Source of the DNA: Desulfuromusa sp. | GTDB lineage: Bacteria; Desulfobacterota; Desulfuromonadia; Desulfuromonadales; Geopsychrobacteraceae | NCBI GenBank assembly: GCA_016744595.1 | Contig: JADGEB010000033.1 | Span: 1 to 35,761, forward strand | DNA: 35,761 nucleotides | Direction of reading: 5' to 3' | Position numbers and translations under genes: made by a program | The notes under the pieces: generated by a model | Told to the model about the DNA's origin: nothing | Databases searched by the model: none | The model's input: the letters and a program-made list of their open reading frames with translations, nothing else | In this document: positions 18,548 through 26,694 of the stretch, piece by piece | How positions within the stretch are numbered: position 1 is the stretch's first letter | Layout: each line of letters opens with the position of its first letter

Positions 18548-18815
18548 ATATGTTTTTTATAGTCATCAATTGCAAAGTTCGTGAAAAACAAAAGCTTTTA
18601 CATTCCATCCACAAATATCGTGGATAAGATGAGCATAAGGCTGTGGAAAACATCAATTGTGCAGGGAAACCAGACAACGGCAACGACTTGCCTATTTTTT
18701 AACCAGTTTATTCTATCAATATTTTCAGTAACTTACAAAGAGAATAGCATTTCCATATTAAAATACTATATAGTGTCTATAAAATATTCACGTTTCCCAA
18801 TGAAAGGCCCTGCAG
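18548..18815. other. AT-rich spacer with a cluster of DnaA-box-like motifs
   Basis: This is the longest non-coding gap (268 bases). Compared with the relaxed DnaA box TTWTNCACA and its reverse complement TGTGNAWAA, it holds TGTGGAAAA at 18642-18650 (full match), CGTGGATAA at 18619-18627 (8/9), CGTGAAAAA at 18580-18588 (8/9) and CCATCCACA at 18605-18613 (7/9). AT-rich stretches flank the group, and a perfect ACTATATAGT dyad lies at 18765-18774. The open frame from 18581 to 18862 has no recognisable protein features and runs into fxsA, so I do not call it a gene. fxsA's promoter should also lie here. Confidence 0.35.
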
Positions 18816-19208
18816 ATGTTTATAAGACTCCTAATACTCTTCACATTAGTGCCAATAATTGAGCTATATGTATTAATCGAAGCTGGTCGCCAAATTGGTA
18901 TCGGAGCAACGTTTGGAATGATTTTTTTGACCGGGATTGCAGGTGCTTATCTGGCAAGAAGCCAAGGTTTTAATTTAGTAAATAGGATTCAAACGGATCT
19001 GAACCAGGGTCGAATTCCCGCAGAAGAAATGATGGATGGAGCAATGATTCTTGCTGGTGGACTGCTACTTTTAACTCCTGGATTTTGCACTGATCTGTTT
19101 GGGTTCTGTCTTCTAACTCCTGTAACCAGACAATTCGTCAAGATCTGGCTTAAAAAGTGGCTGGATTTAAAAATTCAACGGGGAGATATCCGTTTTCGTC
19201 AGTTTTGA
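18816..19208 (+). CDS. fxsA: FxsA family membrane protein
   Basis: Small inner-membrane protein; E. coli FxsA overproduction relieves exclusion of phage T7 by F plasmid, and its normal role is unknown. The 130 residues show hydrophobic segments at about 1-20, 27-46 and 78-98, with the family signatures LVPIIELYVLIEAG, GIAGAYLARSQG and MMDGAMILAGGLLLLTPGFCTDLFGFCLLTP. AAAGG lies 8 nt before the ATG. It converges on murJ with only 9 nt between the stops and no visible terminator there. Confidence 0.93.
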   Translation: MFIRLLILFTLVPIIELYVLIEAGRQIGIGATFGMIFLTGIAGAYLARSQGFNLVNRIQTDLNQGRIPAEEMMDGAMILAGGLLLLTPGFCTDLFGFCLLTPVTRQFVKIWLKKWLDLKIQRGDIRFRQF

Positions 19209-19217
19209 TAACATACA

Positions 19218-20777
19218 TTACTTGCGTCTTAACAACTTCCACCCCTGGTGGATTTCATCCACTTTAAACACATAACAGCATCCCAGATAAATCAGAGCTC
19301 CAACGACAACTGCAACAGATAAAACAAGTGACTTATGTAGCAATAAGCCACTCTGTAACCAATCAACAGATCTAAGTAGAAATGAGACAGCGATTGCCAT
19401 CAACAAACAGGCGGGTAGTACTTTCAAAATTGGAACATAGAGAGCTTTCTGAAAGAATGTACCAACCTTACGCTGCAATAATACCAGAAGCAGCAGAGCA
19501 TTGAACAGTGATGCGACAGTCAAAGCGACAGCCAACCCGATAAATCCATAAAATTGCATCAGAACAACTCCTAAAGCCAGATTAACCAACAGCGTCCAAA
19601 ATGATACTCGAACCGGGGTTCGAGTATCATTCAGGGCATAGAAAGTTTGAGCTGCAATACGACTATAGCCAACAAAAATCAGCCCAGGCGCATAACAAAC
19701 CAAGGCCAGAGCAGTATTTTTAAGAGCCATCAGATCAAATTCTCCCCCTAGAAAAAACAACGAATAGATTGGCTTGGCACAAACTATTAGCCCAACCATA
19801 GCAGGAAGAGTGAACAGGGTAATCAGGGTCATAGCAAAGGTTAAAGATTGTCGCAAACTGACTTGATCATCCTCAGCAACCTGACGACTCATCATTGGCA
19901 AAACGGCCTGGGCCAGGGCAACAATAAAAATTCCTTGCGGAAATTCAAACAGTCGTTGGCCATAATATAGATAGGAAACACTCCCTTCCGGAAGAAAGGA
20001 AGCCAGTAAACGGGTCACAATGATATTGATCTGATAAATGGCTACACCAGCGATACCAGGCAACATAAGGGTCATAATCTTGTGTAAATATGGATCGCCC
20101 CGGAAATTAAAATCAAATTTCAGACGAATGTGATAACGACATAAAATCGGGAATTGCATCAGTAATTGAACAATTCCACCCAACAACACCCCGACTGCGA
20201 GAGCATAGATCGGCTGCGCAAACAGGTGACCCATGGTCAGAGCACTGAGGATCATTGCCAGGTTCAAAAACAACGGGGAAAGAGAAGGGACAAAGAAATG
20301 CCCGCGGACGTTCAATATACCGGTCAGCAAAGCCAGTATTGACACCAGCCCAATGTAGGGAAACATGATCCGGTTCAGCTGATCTGTCAGTTGTAACTTC
20401 CCAGAGATTTGACCAAAGCCGAAACCTATTCCCTGAACAATCCAGGGTGAGAATAAAATCCCCAGAGACACGACAACCAGCATAACGAGCAACAATAGAC
20501 TGACACAACGGTTTGCTAACTGTTGCGCTTCTTCTTCCCCTCGCTGGTGAAAAACTTCAGAGAATGTTGGCACAAAAGCGGCTGTCAATGATCCTTCACC
20601 AAAAAAACGGCGCAACATGTTAGGGATGGTAAATGCCATAAAAAAAGCATCAGTCATCATCCCTGCACCAAACAAACGTGCCACAACAATATCGCGAACC
20701 AAACCTGCGACTCGACTGAGTGAGGTCGCTAGCGCCATAACCATTGTTGCAGCAGCAATTTTTCTCTTTTCAGTCAT
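19218..20777 (-). CDS. murJ: Lipid II flippase MurJ
   Basis: Moves lipid-linked peptidoglycan precursor across the inner membrane. The 519 residues are hydrophobic throughout, fitting the 14-helix MOP-superfamily fold. The N-terminal signature TSLSRVAGLVRDIVVARLFGAG and the FFGEGSLTAAFVPTF motif (with the essential Arg region before it) are present, and the later AQTFYALNDTRTPVR segment is a MurJ hallmark. The codons for NDTRTPVRVS make a perfect 14-bp-arm palindrome (19601-19630). The start has only a weak ribosome site. It is divergent from rpsT. Confidence 0.96.
   Translation of the reverse strand: MTEKRKIAAATMVMALATSLSRVAGLVRDIVVARLFGAGMMTDAFFMAFTIPNMLRRFFGEGSLTAAFVPTFSEVFHQRGEEEAQQLANRCVSLLLLVMLVVVSLGILFSPWIVQGIGFGFGQISGKLQLTDQLNRIMFPYIGLVSILALLTGILNVRGHFFVPSLSPLFLNLAMILSALTMGHLFAQPIYALAVGVLLGGIVQLLMQFPILCRYHIRLKFDFNFRGDPYLHKIMTLMLPGIAGVAIYQINIIVTRLLASFLPEGSVSYLYYGQRLFEFPQGIFIVALAQAVLPMMSRQVAEDDQVSLRQSLTFAMTLITLFTLPAMVGLIVCAKPIYSLFFLGGEFDLMALKNTALALVCYAPGLIFVGYSRIAAQTFYALNDTRTPVRVSFWTLLVNLALGVVLMQFYGFIGLAVALTVASLFNALLLLVLLQRKVGTFFQKALYVPILKVLPACLLMAIAVSFLLRSVDWLQSGLLLHKSLVLSVAVVVGALIYLGCCYVFKVDEIHQGWKLLRRK
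19601..19630. repeat. Perfect 30-base palindrome inside murJ
   Basis: Arms ATGATACTCGAACC and GGTTCGAGTATCAT are exact reverse complements (14 bp) around a central GG. It lies wholly in the coding region. Either strand would form a near-loopless cruciform or an RNA hairpin with a 4-nt loop after opening one pair. Confidence 0.9.
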
Positions 20778-20858
20778 TTATAAATTTTAATCCCAAAAAA
20801 ACTATCCATAACAGTATGAAGATGCGTAATATTTTCACTACAATTATCATTTTCTAAC

Positions 20859-20887
20859 TTGACAGACAATCAACAGAGAACTAGTAT
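20859..20887 (+). promoter_or_regulatory. Promoter of rpsT
   Basis: TTGACA at 20859-20864, a 17-nt spacer and TAGTAT at 20882-20887: perfect -35, optimal spacing, good -10. The predicted transcript starts near 20894, giving a 5' leader of about 43 nt before the GTG start. Confidence 0.8.
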
Positions 20888-20936
20888 CTCGACACTTTAA
20901 AGCAAATAAATCAACCAATCTCAAGGAGAATAACTC

Positions 20937-21200
20937 GTGGCTAATCACAAATCAGCAGTAAAACGAAATAGACAAAATGCGGTGCGACAAGCACGCAATA
21001 CACATATCCGCACAGGAATGCGCAACTTGGTCAAGCAAGTTCGTGAGGCTGTTACTGCTGGAGACAAAGAAGCAGCGCAATCCGCATTCGAAAAAGCCGT
21101 TCCCTATATTGCTAAAACATCGGCTAAAGGAGTCATTCACAAGGCCACTGCCAGTCGTAAGATCTCCCGGTTAACCAAATTGGTCAATACACTTGATTGA
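20937..21200 (+). CDS. rpsT: 30S ribosomal protein S20
   Basis: Primary 16S rRNA-binding protein of the small subunit. The 87 Lys/Arg-rich residues begin MANHKSAVKRNRQNAVRQARN and end with KATASRKISRLTKLVNTL, both typical. The start codon is GTG, with AAGGAGAA 6 nt upstream; a non-AUG start is also found in E. coli rpsT, where it limits initiation and takes part in autogenous control. It stands alone between a strong promoter and a terminator. Confidence 0.97.
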   Translation: MANHKSAVKRNRQNAVRQARNTHIRTGMRNLVKQVREAVTAGDKEAAQSAFEKAVPYIAKTSAKGVIHKATASRKISRLTKLVNTLD

Positions 21201-21218
21201 ACCATTTTTTTTAGTTTT

Positions 21219-21253
21219 AAAAAGGGAACTACATACACAGTGGTTCCCTTTTT
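21219..21253. terminator. Bidirectional terminator between rpsT and holA
   Basis: AAAAAGGGAAC pairs with GTTCCCTTTTT (11 bp) around a 13-nt loop. The T-rich arm serves rpsT on the plus strand, and the A-rich arm becomes the T tract for holA on the minus strand. The holA TAA stop begins within the right arm. Confidence 0.88.
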
Positions 21254-22254
21254 TATTTCCCTTTTTTTATAACCAAATTCAATATCAGACTTTCAAGTAG
21301 AGCTCCGGCATCTGCACCACTTGATTTCATAGCAAGATCTGTTTCAAGAAATAGCTCATGGGCGTAAAGAAAATCCTTACGCGAAAATTTCTTGCCCTGC
21401 TGAATCAAACCATCAACAACAAAAAAAGGCACTCCAGCAACTTTTGCAATCTCTTTTACTGGATATTTCTGCACCTGCAGTTCACGTACTTTCCAAAGCT
21501 GTCGAAAATGTCTGACCAAGAGTGATAGAATTTTTAACGGGGCTTCACCTGCGGCACCAAGTCGCATAATTAAAGTTAACGCTGTTGCGATATCTCCACG
21601 ACCAACAGCATTTCCCAATTCAAAAACATTTTCAGCCCGACCTCTTGATACAACCGCTTGAACATCTTTAACATCAATCAACGTAGCGGTTCCAATATAA
21701 GTCAATAATTTATCCAGCTCAGCATGAACCTCATGCAAATTACTACCAACCATTGAACTAAAAAGGTCTAATCCATCAGCTGAAATCTTCACATCATTTT
21801 GATTGAGCGCATTTCTAACGTATTGGGGGATTTCTCTATCAGACAAGACTTTAAATTCAACCAGAGCACCATTTTTTTTAAATTGTTGGAAAAATTTTCG
21901 ACGATTGTCGATCTTATCAGCGATAAATAACAAGCAGGTTTCAGGTACAGGGTTTTGCAAATAGGGGAGAATTTTTTCTAACTCAGTTGCTGACAACAGG
22001 TGCGCGTCCTTGACCGTCACCAGTCTTTTTTCGGCGAAGACGGGATAAGTCATTGCGGCCTCAAGAATCAGGCTGGCAGTGGTCTCCTTCCCGTAGAATT
22101 GACTATCGTTGAAGTCATCTTTTTCGTCAGACAAAACCACCTGACGAACGGAACGTGCCGCATGTTGAACGAGGTATTGTTCTTGGCCACAAAGAAAAAT
22201 AAGTTCGGGAGCCTGATTCGAACGCAACCTACGGTATAGTTCGTCAGCAGTCAT
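21253..22254 (-). CDS. holA: DNA polymerase III subunit delta
   Basis: Clamp-loader subunit that opens the beta sliding clamp. The 333 residues have the HolA layout: N-terminal AAA-like domain (ELIFLCGQEQYLVQHAARSVR, near 17-37) without a Walker A motif, a middle domain (AVVSRGRAENVFELGNAVGRGD) and the C-terminal collar helices (LLSLLVRHFRQLWKVRELQ-like, then KKFSRKDFLYAHELFLETDLAMKSSG). It starts 3 nt after lptE with no separate ribosome site, so it is translationally coupled. The lptE-holA pairing, usually right after leuS, is common in Proteobacteria. Confidence 0.95.
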   Translation of the reverse strand: MTADELYRRLRSNQAPELIFLCGQEQYLVQHAARSVRQVVLSDEKDDFNDSQFYGKETTASLILEAAMTYPVFAEKRLVTVKDAHLLSATELEKILPYLQNPVPETCLLFIADKIDNRRKFFQQFKKNGALVEFKVLSDREIPQYVRNALNQNDVKISADGLDLFSSMVGSNLHEVHAELDKLLTYIGTATLIDVKDVQAVVSRGRAENVFELGNAVGRGDIATALTLIMRLGAAGEAPLKILSLLVRHFRQLWKVRELQVQKYPVKEIAKVAGVPFFVVDGLIQQGKKFSRKDFLYAHELFLETDLAMKSSGADAGALLESLILNLVIKKGK

Positions 22255-22257
22255 CGA

Positions 22258-22764
22258 CTAAAAATCATCTAGTAATTGATAGAGAAGCTCTTCTGCCAAA
22301 CGTAAAGTTATCTCTTCCAGCGCCTGTTTCTCAAAGCTCTCCTGAGCACTTTTATCATCGGCAGCACTGTATTCTGCACTCCAATTAACGGAGCCCTCCC
22401 AAAGTAGGTGCTCTGTTGCAGCCTGCCATAGCTGCGCATCGACAATCATTGTGGAACGATATTCACCGATAGCATCGGAACTATCATAAGATAGAGCCCG
22501 AGTCTTGTAACTGCGAATTGTTCCGAGTAGAGATGCCTCAGCATACTCAGGCATCTCTACCTGTGAAATTTTACTATTACGTGAAAAAACTTCACTTACC
22601 CGACTCGTCATTTGATATTCAAGTTGTGGTTCAGTCGTTTTATTTATAAATAGAGGGATATAAAGCTTCTCAACTCCTGTAGGCAAAGCACCAGCCTGCC
22701 CAGGAAATTGGTAACCACACCCCGACAAGAAAAGCAGAAAAATAAATAGACCGATGACCCTCAT
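22258..22764 (-). CDS. lptE: LPS-assembly lipoprotein LptE
   Basis: Outer-membrane lipoprotein that plugs and assembles the LptD barrel for LPS export. The 168 residues start with a lipoprotein signal peptide ([16 protein letters not shown], lipobox LSGC, lipidated Cys16) and carry the LptE/RlpB features GYQFPG and a C-terminal helix (LEEITLRLAEELLYQL). Its ATG overlaps the leuS stop (TAATG) by one base. A perfect 12-bp-arm inverted repeat lies inside the gene at 22527-22560. The family is poorly conserved in sequence, so the leuS-lptE-holA order adds weight. Confidence 0.9.
   Translation of the reverse strand: MRVIGLFIFLLFLSGCGYQFPGQAGALPTGVEKLYIPLFINKTTEPQLEYQMTSRVSEVFSRNSKISQVEMPEYAEASLLGTIRSYKTRALSYDSSDAIGEYRSTMIVDAQLWQAATEHLLWEGSVNWSAEYSAADDKSAQESFEKQALEEITLRLAEELLYQLLDDF
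22527..22560. repeat. Perfect inverted repeat inside lptE
   Basis: GTAGAGATGCCT (22527-22538) and AGGCATCTCTAC (22549-22560) are exact reverse complements separated by 10 bases, wholly within the coding region. Confidence 0.9.
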
Positions 22765-25319
22765 TACGCCACCACGATGTTTATCAACCGTCCAGGAACC
22801 ACGATAATTTTGCGCACTTGTTTTCCGTTGATAAAGCGTTGCACGTTAGGCTCGGCCAAGGCATCAGCCTCAATAGATGGCTTATCTGCAGCAACAGCAA
22901 CTGTAATCTTGCTGCGAACCTTGCCATTTACCTGCACAACCAGTGTGATCTCTTCTGCAACTAAAGCGGTCTTATCACAAACAGGCCAGCCCGAAGCCTC
23001 AACGCCCTGCTGATGTCCCAATAATTGCCAAAGCTCTTCACAAATATGAGGAACAAATGGGTTCAATAGACAGACTACGGCCTCCAGTGCTTCACGTAGA
23101 ACTCCAGGGTTCTCTTTGCGTGCCTTAAACGCATAGATCGAATTCACTAATTCCATCACTGCGGCAATAGCAGTATTGAAGTGAAAACGGCCATCCACAT
23201 CGTCACTGACTTTCTTGATAGTCTGATGGGTTTTACGACGTAATTCTGCCGCTTCCCCTGCGACATTATCTGGAATAGAGATTTCTGTTATCAATTCAAG
23301 ATTGTCGGCAACAGCACGCCAGACCCGATTGAGAAAGCGATAACACCCCTCCACGCCCTGTTCATTCCATTCCAGATCTTTCTCCGGAGGAGCCGCAAAC
23401 AGGGAAAACAATCGTGCCGTATCGGCACCGTATTGATCGATCAATTGATTTGGGTCGACAACATTCTTTTTTGACTTACTCATTTTCTCAGTACGACCCA
23501 ACTCTACCGGTTGATGACAAAAAGTACACTTTCCATCCACTACTTCCTCAGGATACAACCAACCATGCTCCAAACAACGCTGGGTTTCTTTGCACACCAT
23601 TCCCTGAGTCAATAAGTTGGTGAATGGTTCATCAACGTCCAACAATCCAAGATCCCGTAAAATTTTGGTGTAAAAACGGGCATACAATAAATGCATCACC
23701 GCATGTTCAATGCCACCAATATACTGATCGACTGGCAGCCAATGGTTCGCGACCCGCTTGTCTAGTGGTCCCTTCGTATATTCTGGACAGGTATATCGAG
23801 CAAAATACCAGGAACTTTCAACAAAAGTATCAAAAGTATCGGTTTCTCGTTTTGCCGGTTTCGTACATTTTGGGCAGGTAACCTGTAAAAAATCTGCATG
23901 CCGAGCCAAAGGAGAACCGCCCTCACCGGTCAATTCAACGTCGGTTGGCAATACAACAGGCAGGTCTTCTTCGGGGACAGGAACCGCTCCGCAGTGGTCA
24001 CAATAAATGATCGGGATCGGCGTTCCCCAATAACGCTGTCGTGACACACCCCAATCGCGCAAACGATAATTGATAGTTTTGCGACCTTCACCACGCTCAT
24101 CAAGAAAAGCAGCAATCTGCTCTTTTGCCGAGTCGTTATCAACACCATTGAATTGACTGGAGTTGGTCAAGAAACCAGGATCGCTAAAGGCCTCAGTCAA
24201 TTGTTCAGCAACAAGATCTTTTCCCTCTGGTTGAATAACGACTCTGATTGGCAACTGATATTTTTTTGCAAATTCAAAATCACGTTGATCATGGGCTGGA
24301 ACCGCCATAACAGCACCAGTGCCGTAGTCCATCAACACAAAATTCGCGAGAAAAATCGGAATTTTTTCACCGTTCAGAGGATTAATACAATATGAACCAG
24401 TGAAGATTCCTATTTTTTCAAGATCACCGCTAGTTCTATCGGCCTTATCCTGTCTCTCCACTGCAGCGATAAACTGGTTAACTTCTTCTTCCTGCTCAAC
24501 AGTAACTAAAGATTGAACTAAAGGATGTTCTGGAGCCAAGCTCATGAAAGTTGCACCGAACAAAGTATCAGGTCGGGTGGTAAAAACTTTCACCTTTTCA
24601 TCTCTTTCAGCGACCGAGAACTCAATTTCACAACCGTAGCTTTTACCAATCCAGTTGCGTTGCATCGACAACACCCGTTCAGGCCATCCAGGCAATTTAT
24701 CAGTCCACTCCAGGAGCTCATCAGCATAATTAGTAATTTTAAAAAACCATTGATCCAGCTCTTTTGGTTGAACCTGATTGTGACAACGCCAACAACAACC
24801 GTCTTCAACTTGCTCATTGGCAAGTACGGTCTGACAATCATCACACCAGTTAACGGAAGAGCCTTTTTTATACGCTAGCCCCTTCTCAAACATCTTTAGG
24901 AAAACCAGTTGTTCCCAGCGATAATAATCAACATCACAGGTGGCAAACTCTCGCTTCCAGTCGTATGAGAGGCCAATTCTTTTCAACTGCTGTCGCATAC
25001 TGTCAATATTTTCATAAGTCCATTTTGCAGGGTGGGTTTTATGCTCTATCGCAGCATTCTCTGCTGGCATTCCAAAAGCATCCCACCCCATTGGGTGGAG
25101 AACATTGAATCCCTGCATCCGTTTGAAGCGAGCAACAACATCACCAATCGCATAATTCCGAACATGTCCCATATGTATGCGACCAGATGGGTACGGAAAC
25201 ATCTCCAGCAGATAATATTTTTCTTTATCAGAATCCATGGAAGCACAAAATGATTGTTCTTCCTCCCAAGCCTGTTGCCACTTAGATTCAACATCTTTTG
25301 GATTGTAATAATTTTCCAT
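22764..25319 (-). CDS. leuS: Leucine--tRNA ligase
   Basis: Class I synthetase charging tRNA-Leu. With the start at ATG 25319 it has 851 residues and begins [15 protein letters not shown], as usual; GGAGG lies about 4 nt upstream. A longer frame to 25352 adds 11 atypical residues. Seen in order: HIGH-type HMGH (residues 49-52), a zinc knuckle (CDDC ... CWRC), the CP1 editing domain ([21 protein letters not shown]), a second Cys-rich zinc region, the [13 protein letters not shown] loop and the anticodon domain. The 163-nt spacer from infA contains competing hairpins (25374-25462), a possible attenuator. lptE overlaps its stop. Confidence 0.97.
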   Translation of the reverse strand: MENYYNPKDVESKWQQAWEEEQSFCASMDSDKEKYYLLEMFPYPSGRIHMGHVRNYAIGDVVARFKRMQGFNVLHPMGWDAFGMPAENAAIEHKTHPAKWTYENIDSMRQQLKRIGLSYDWKREFATCDVDYYRWEQLVFLKMFEKGLAYKKGSSVNWCDDCQTVLANEQVEDGCCWRCHNQVQPKELDQWFFKITNYADELLEWTDKLPGWPERVLSMQRNWIGKSYGCEIEFSVAERDEKVKVFTTRPDTLFGATFMSLAPEHPLVQSLVTVEQEEEVNQFIAAVERQDKADRTSGDLEKIGIFTGSYCINPLNGEKIPIFLANFVLMDYGTGAVMAVPAHDQRDFEFAKKYQLPIRVVIQPEGKDLVAEQLTEAFSDPGFLTNSSQFNGVDNDSAKEQIAAFLDERGEGRKTINYRLRDWGVSRQRYWGTPIPIIYCDHCGAVPVPEEDLPVVLPTDVELTGEGGSPLARHADFLQVTCPKCTKPAKRETDTFDTFVESSWYFARYTCPEYTKGPLDKRVANHWLPVDQYIGGIEHAVMHLLYARFYTKILRDLGLLDVDEPFTNLLTQGMVCKETQRCLEHGWLYPEEVVDGKCTFCHQPVELGRTEKMSKSKKNVVDPNQLIDQYGADTARLFSLFAAPPEKDLEWNEQGVEGCYRFLNRVWRAVADNLELITEISIPDNVAGEAAELRRKTHQTIKKVSDDVDGRFHFNTAIAAVMELVNSIYAFKARKENPGVLREALEAVVCLLNPFVPHICEELWQLLGHQQGVEASGWPVCDKTALVAEEITLVVQVNGKVRSKITVAVAADKPSIEADALAEPNVQRFINGKQVRKIIVVPGRLINIVVA

Positions 25320-25373
25320 ATGTCCTCCGCAACGGGGCAGCGACACCGTCACCTATCAAAATAGAGTATATAC

Positions 25374-25462
25374 ACGAAAACCGGCGCAGGCCGGTATCGT
25401 TATAAAGCAAAGTATGAGAAAAAGTCTTTCTCTATATATTACTGCGCCGGCAACGGAGCCGG
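25374..25462 (-). promoter_or_regulatory. Competing hairpins between infA and leuS (possible leuS attenuator)
   Basis: Minus strand. A terminator-like hairpin, ACCGGC-CTGC-GCCGGT (25395-25380), is followed by TTTTCGT. About 50 nt earlier, an upstream hairpin pairs CCGGC with GCCGG (25462-25447). The upstream stretch CCGGCGCAG (25450-25442) is also a perfect 9-bp complement of CTGCGCCGG (25389-25381) in the terminator stem, so the long-range pairing excludes both hairpins. No T-box sequence and no leader peptide are visible. Function is inferred. Confidence 0.5.
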
Positions 25463-25482
25463 TTCACAATAAAACTGTTCAG

Positions 25483-25701
25483 CTATTTAGCCCGGTAAGT
25501 GATACGACCACGGGTTAGATCGTAGGGCGACAATTCTACAGTCACACGATCACCAGGAAGAATACGGATGTAATACTTACGCATTTTTCCTGAAATATGT
25601 GCCAAGACAACGTGATCATTATCAAGCTTAACCCGAAACATAGCATTCGGTAATGGCTCTACAACAACACCTTCAACTTCAATTGCTTCTTCTTTTGCCA
25701 A
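25483..25701 (-). CDS. infA: Translation initiation factor IF-1
   Basis: Binds the 30S A site during initiation. The 72 residues are the complete OB-fold protein ([20 protein letters not shown], then [19 protein letters not shown], ending RITYRAK). The start codon is TTG at 25701, with GGAGG 5 nt upstream; no in-frame ATG fits. It has its own promoter and stands before leuS, after two response-regulator genes. Confidence 0.97.
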   Translation of the reverse strand: MAKEEAIEVEGVVVEPLPNAMFRVKLDNDHVVLAHISGKMRKYYIRILPGDRVTVELSPYDLTRGRITYRAK

Positions 25702-25761
25702 CTGCGCCTCCTGATTGTAAATTTACCATCAATTCTATCAAAATTAAAAACAAGTGGGGAT

Positions 25762-25789
25762 TTATTACACGTTCACACTAGACTGTCAA
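25762..25789 (-). promoter_or_regulatory. Promoter of infA, with a dyad over the -35 box
   Basis: Minus strand: TTGACA at 25789-25784, 16-nt spacer, TAATAA at 25767-25762. An inverted repeat CACTAG-N10-CTAGTG (25776-25797) brackets the -35 hexamer and could be an operator or a short RNA hairpin ending the upstream message. Confidence 0.6.
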
Positions 25790-25804
25790 GGCTAGTGCCA
25801 AATC

Positions 25805-26188
25805 CTACCGTATCTCAGGATCAAGAAGCCTGCGGACAACCTCTATGAGACGGGCTGTTTGTAAAGGCTTAGTGATATACTCAGAGGCTCCGATCTCTAG
25901 TGCTCGATCTCGAGTAACTTCTGCCCCTTCAGTTGTAATGACAATAATTGGAAGATCAGCATACAAAACATCATTACGAATCAATCCAACCAGTTGCAAT
26001 CCATCCATCATCGGCATATTAATATCGGTCAAAAGGAGATCATACTTCTCAGAAGATAATTGTTTCAATGCAGAAACACCATCGCCCGCCTCATTAATTT
26101 GCAATCCAGGAAGCCGCTGTAAGGCAAACACGATAAATTGTCTCATTGTTGGCGAGTCGTCGACCACCAGAACTTTAGCGGCATACAT
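25805..26188 (-). CDS. Single-domain response regulator (CheY-like receiver)
   Basis: A stand-alone phosphoacceptor domain of 127 residues without an output domain. The acidic pocket (Asp10, Asp11), phospho-acceptor Asp55 in LLLTDINMPMMDG, the conserved Thr in VITTEGAE and the Lys in ITKPLQ are all present, so it should be phosphorylatable. It resembles CheY/PilH-like receivers more than the second receiver next to it. It follows the other receiver by 65 nt and precedes infA. No histidine kinase is encoded nearby, so its partner is elsewhere. Its role, perhaps motility, chemotaxis or surface behaviour, is not shown by sequence. Confidence 0.9.
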   Translation of the reverse strand: MYAAKVLVVDDSPTMRQFIVFALQRLPGLQINEAGDGVSALKQLSSEKYDLLLTDINMPMMDGLQLVGLIRNDVLYADLPIIVITTEGAEVTRDRALEIGASEYITKPLQTARLIEVVRRLLDPEIR

Positions 26189-26213
26189 TCTTCACAAACT
26201 CCATATATAAACC

Positions 26214-26244
26214 GTCAATAAAAGGTGTGCCACCCCTTATTGAC
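26214..26244. repeat. Stem-loop between the two receiver genes
   Basis: GTCAATAA (26214-26221) pairs with TTATTGAC (26237-26244), and inside it GGTG pairs with CACC around a TGC loop, with a symmetric 2x2 internal loop. There is no T tract, so it is not a standard terminator. Confidence 0.6.
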
Positions 26245-26253
26245 AACAGCCTC

Positions 26254-26625
26254 TCAGCTATTGCTCAATAAACGTTCAATTGCCTCCATAACCATAGCCG
26301 ACTTAAAAGGTTTGGTTATATATTGATCCGCACCAACCTCTTCACCACGAGTCACATCTTCAGGAGTCTTCTTCGCTGTCAGGAGAATGACTGGAATCCT
26401 ACGTGTGTCTGGGTTTTTCTTGATCTTTTGACAAACTTCAAAACCATCCAATTCGGGGAGCATGATATCCAGCAGTATCAAATCTGGAGCCTCTGCAGCA
26501 ACTGCTTCAAGAGCTGCCAGCCCTGTTGTGGCACCCTGAACCAAATAACCTTTCGTCGTCAGAAGAATGCTTTCGAGTTTCAGTAAGCTTTCTTCATCCT
26601 CAACTATAAGAATCTTTTTTTGCAT
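26254..26625 (-). CDS. Single-domain response regulator (receiver)
   Basis: A 123-residue stand-alone receiver. Glu9/Asp10 with the following Glu residues form the acidic pocket, Asp53 in LLDIMLPELDG is the phospho-acceptor, and Thr in LLTAKK and Lys in ITKPFK complete the switch residues. The LPELDG and TKPF sequences place it near OmpR-type and PleD-type receivers, but the output domain is absent. GGAGG lies 7 nt before the ATG. It lies between the DUF4388 gene (69-nt gap) and the other receiver. Confidence 0.9.
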   Translation of the reverse strand: MQKKILIVEDEESLLKLESILLTTKGYLVQGATTGLAALEAVAAEAPDLILLDIMLPELDGFEVCQKIKKNPDTRRIPVILLTAKKTPEDVTRGEEVGADQYITKPFKSAMVMEAIERLLSNS

Positions 26626-26694
26626 AATTAAACCTCCGCATGCTGTGCAGATCTAAGTTAACTATAACAAAAGACAGCAGAAGATGTTTTATTT

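Noticed and set aside
18759..18774. Possible NrdR box near ACTATATAGTGT
   Set aside because: It matches about 13 of 16 consensus positions but only one half is good; NrdR boxes normally come in pairs before ribonucleotide reductase genes, and fxsA is not one.
18581..18862. Open frame of 93 codons in the mazG-fxsA spacer
   Set aside because: No recognisable protein features, no ribosome site, and it overlaps the start of fxsA; spacer DNA with DnaA-box-like motifs explains it better.
23829..23846. Nine-base direct repeat AAAAGTATC in leuS
   Set aside because: It encodes the conserved DTFDTF motif of leucyl-tRNA synthetases, so protein conservation explains it.
25320..25482. T-box riboswitch before leuS
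   Set aside because: No TGGNACCGCG-type T-box sequence or specifier stem is visible, and the leader is too short.
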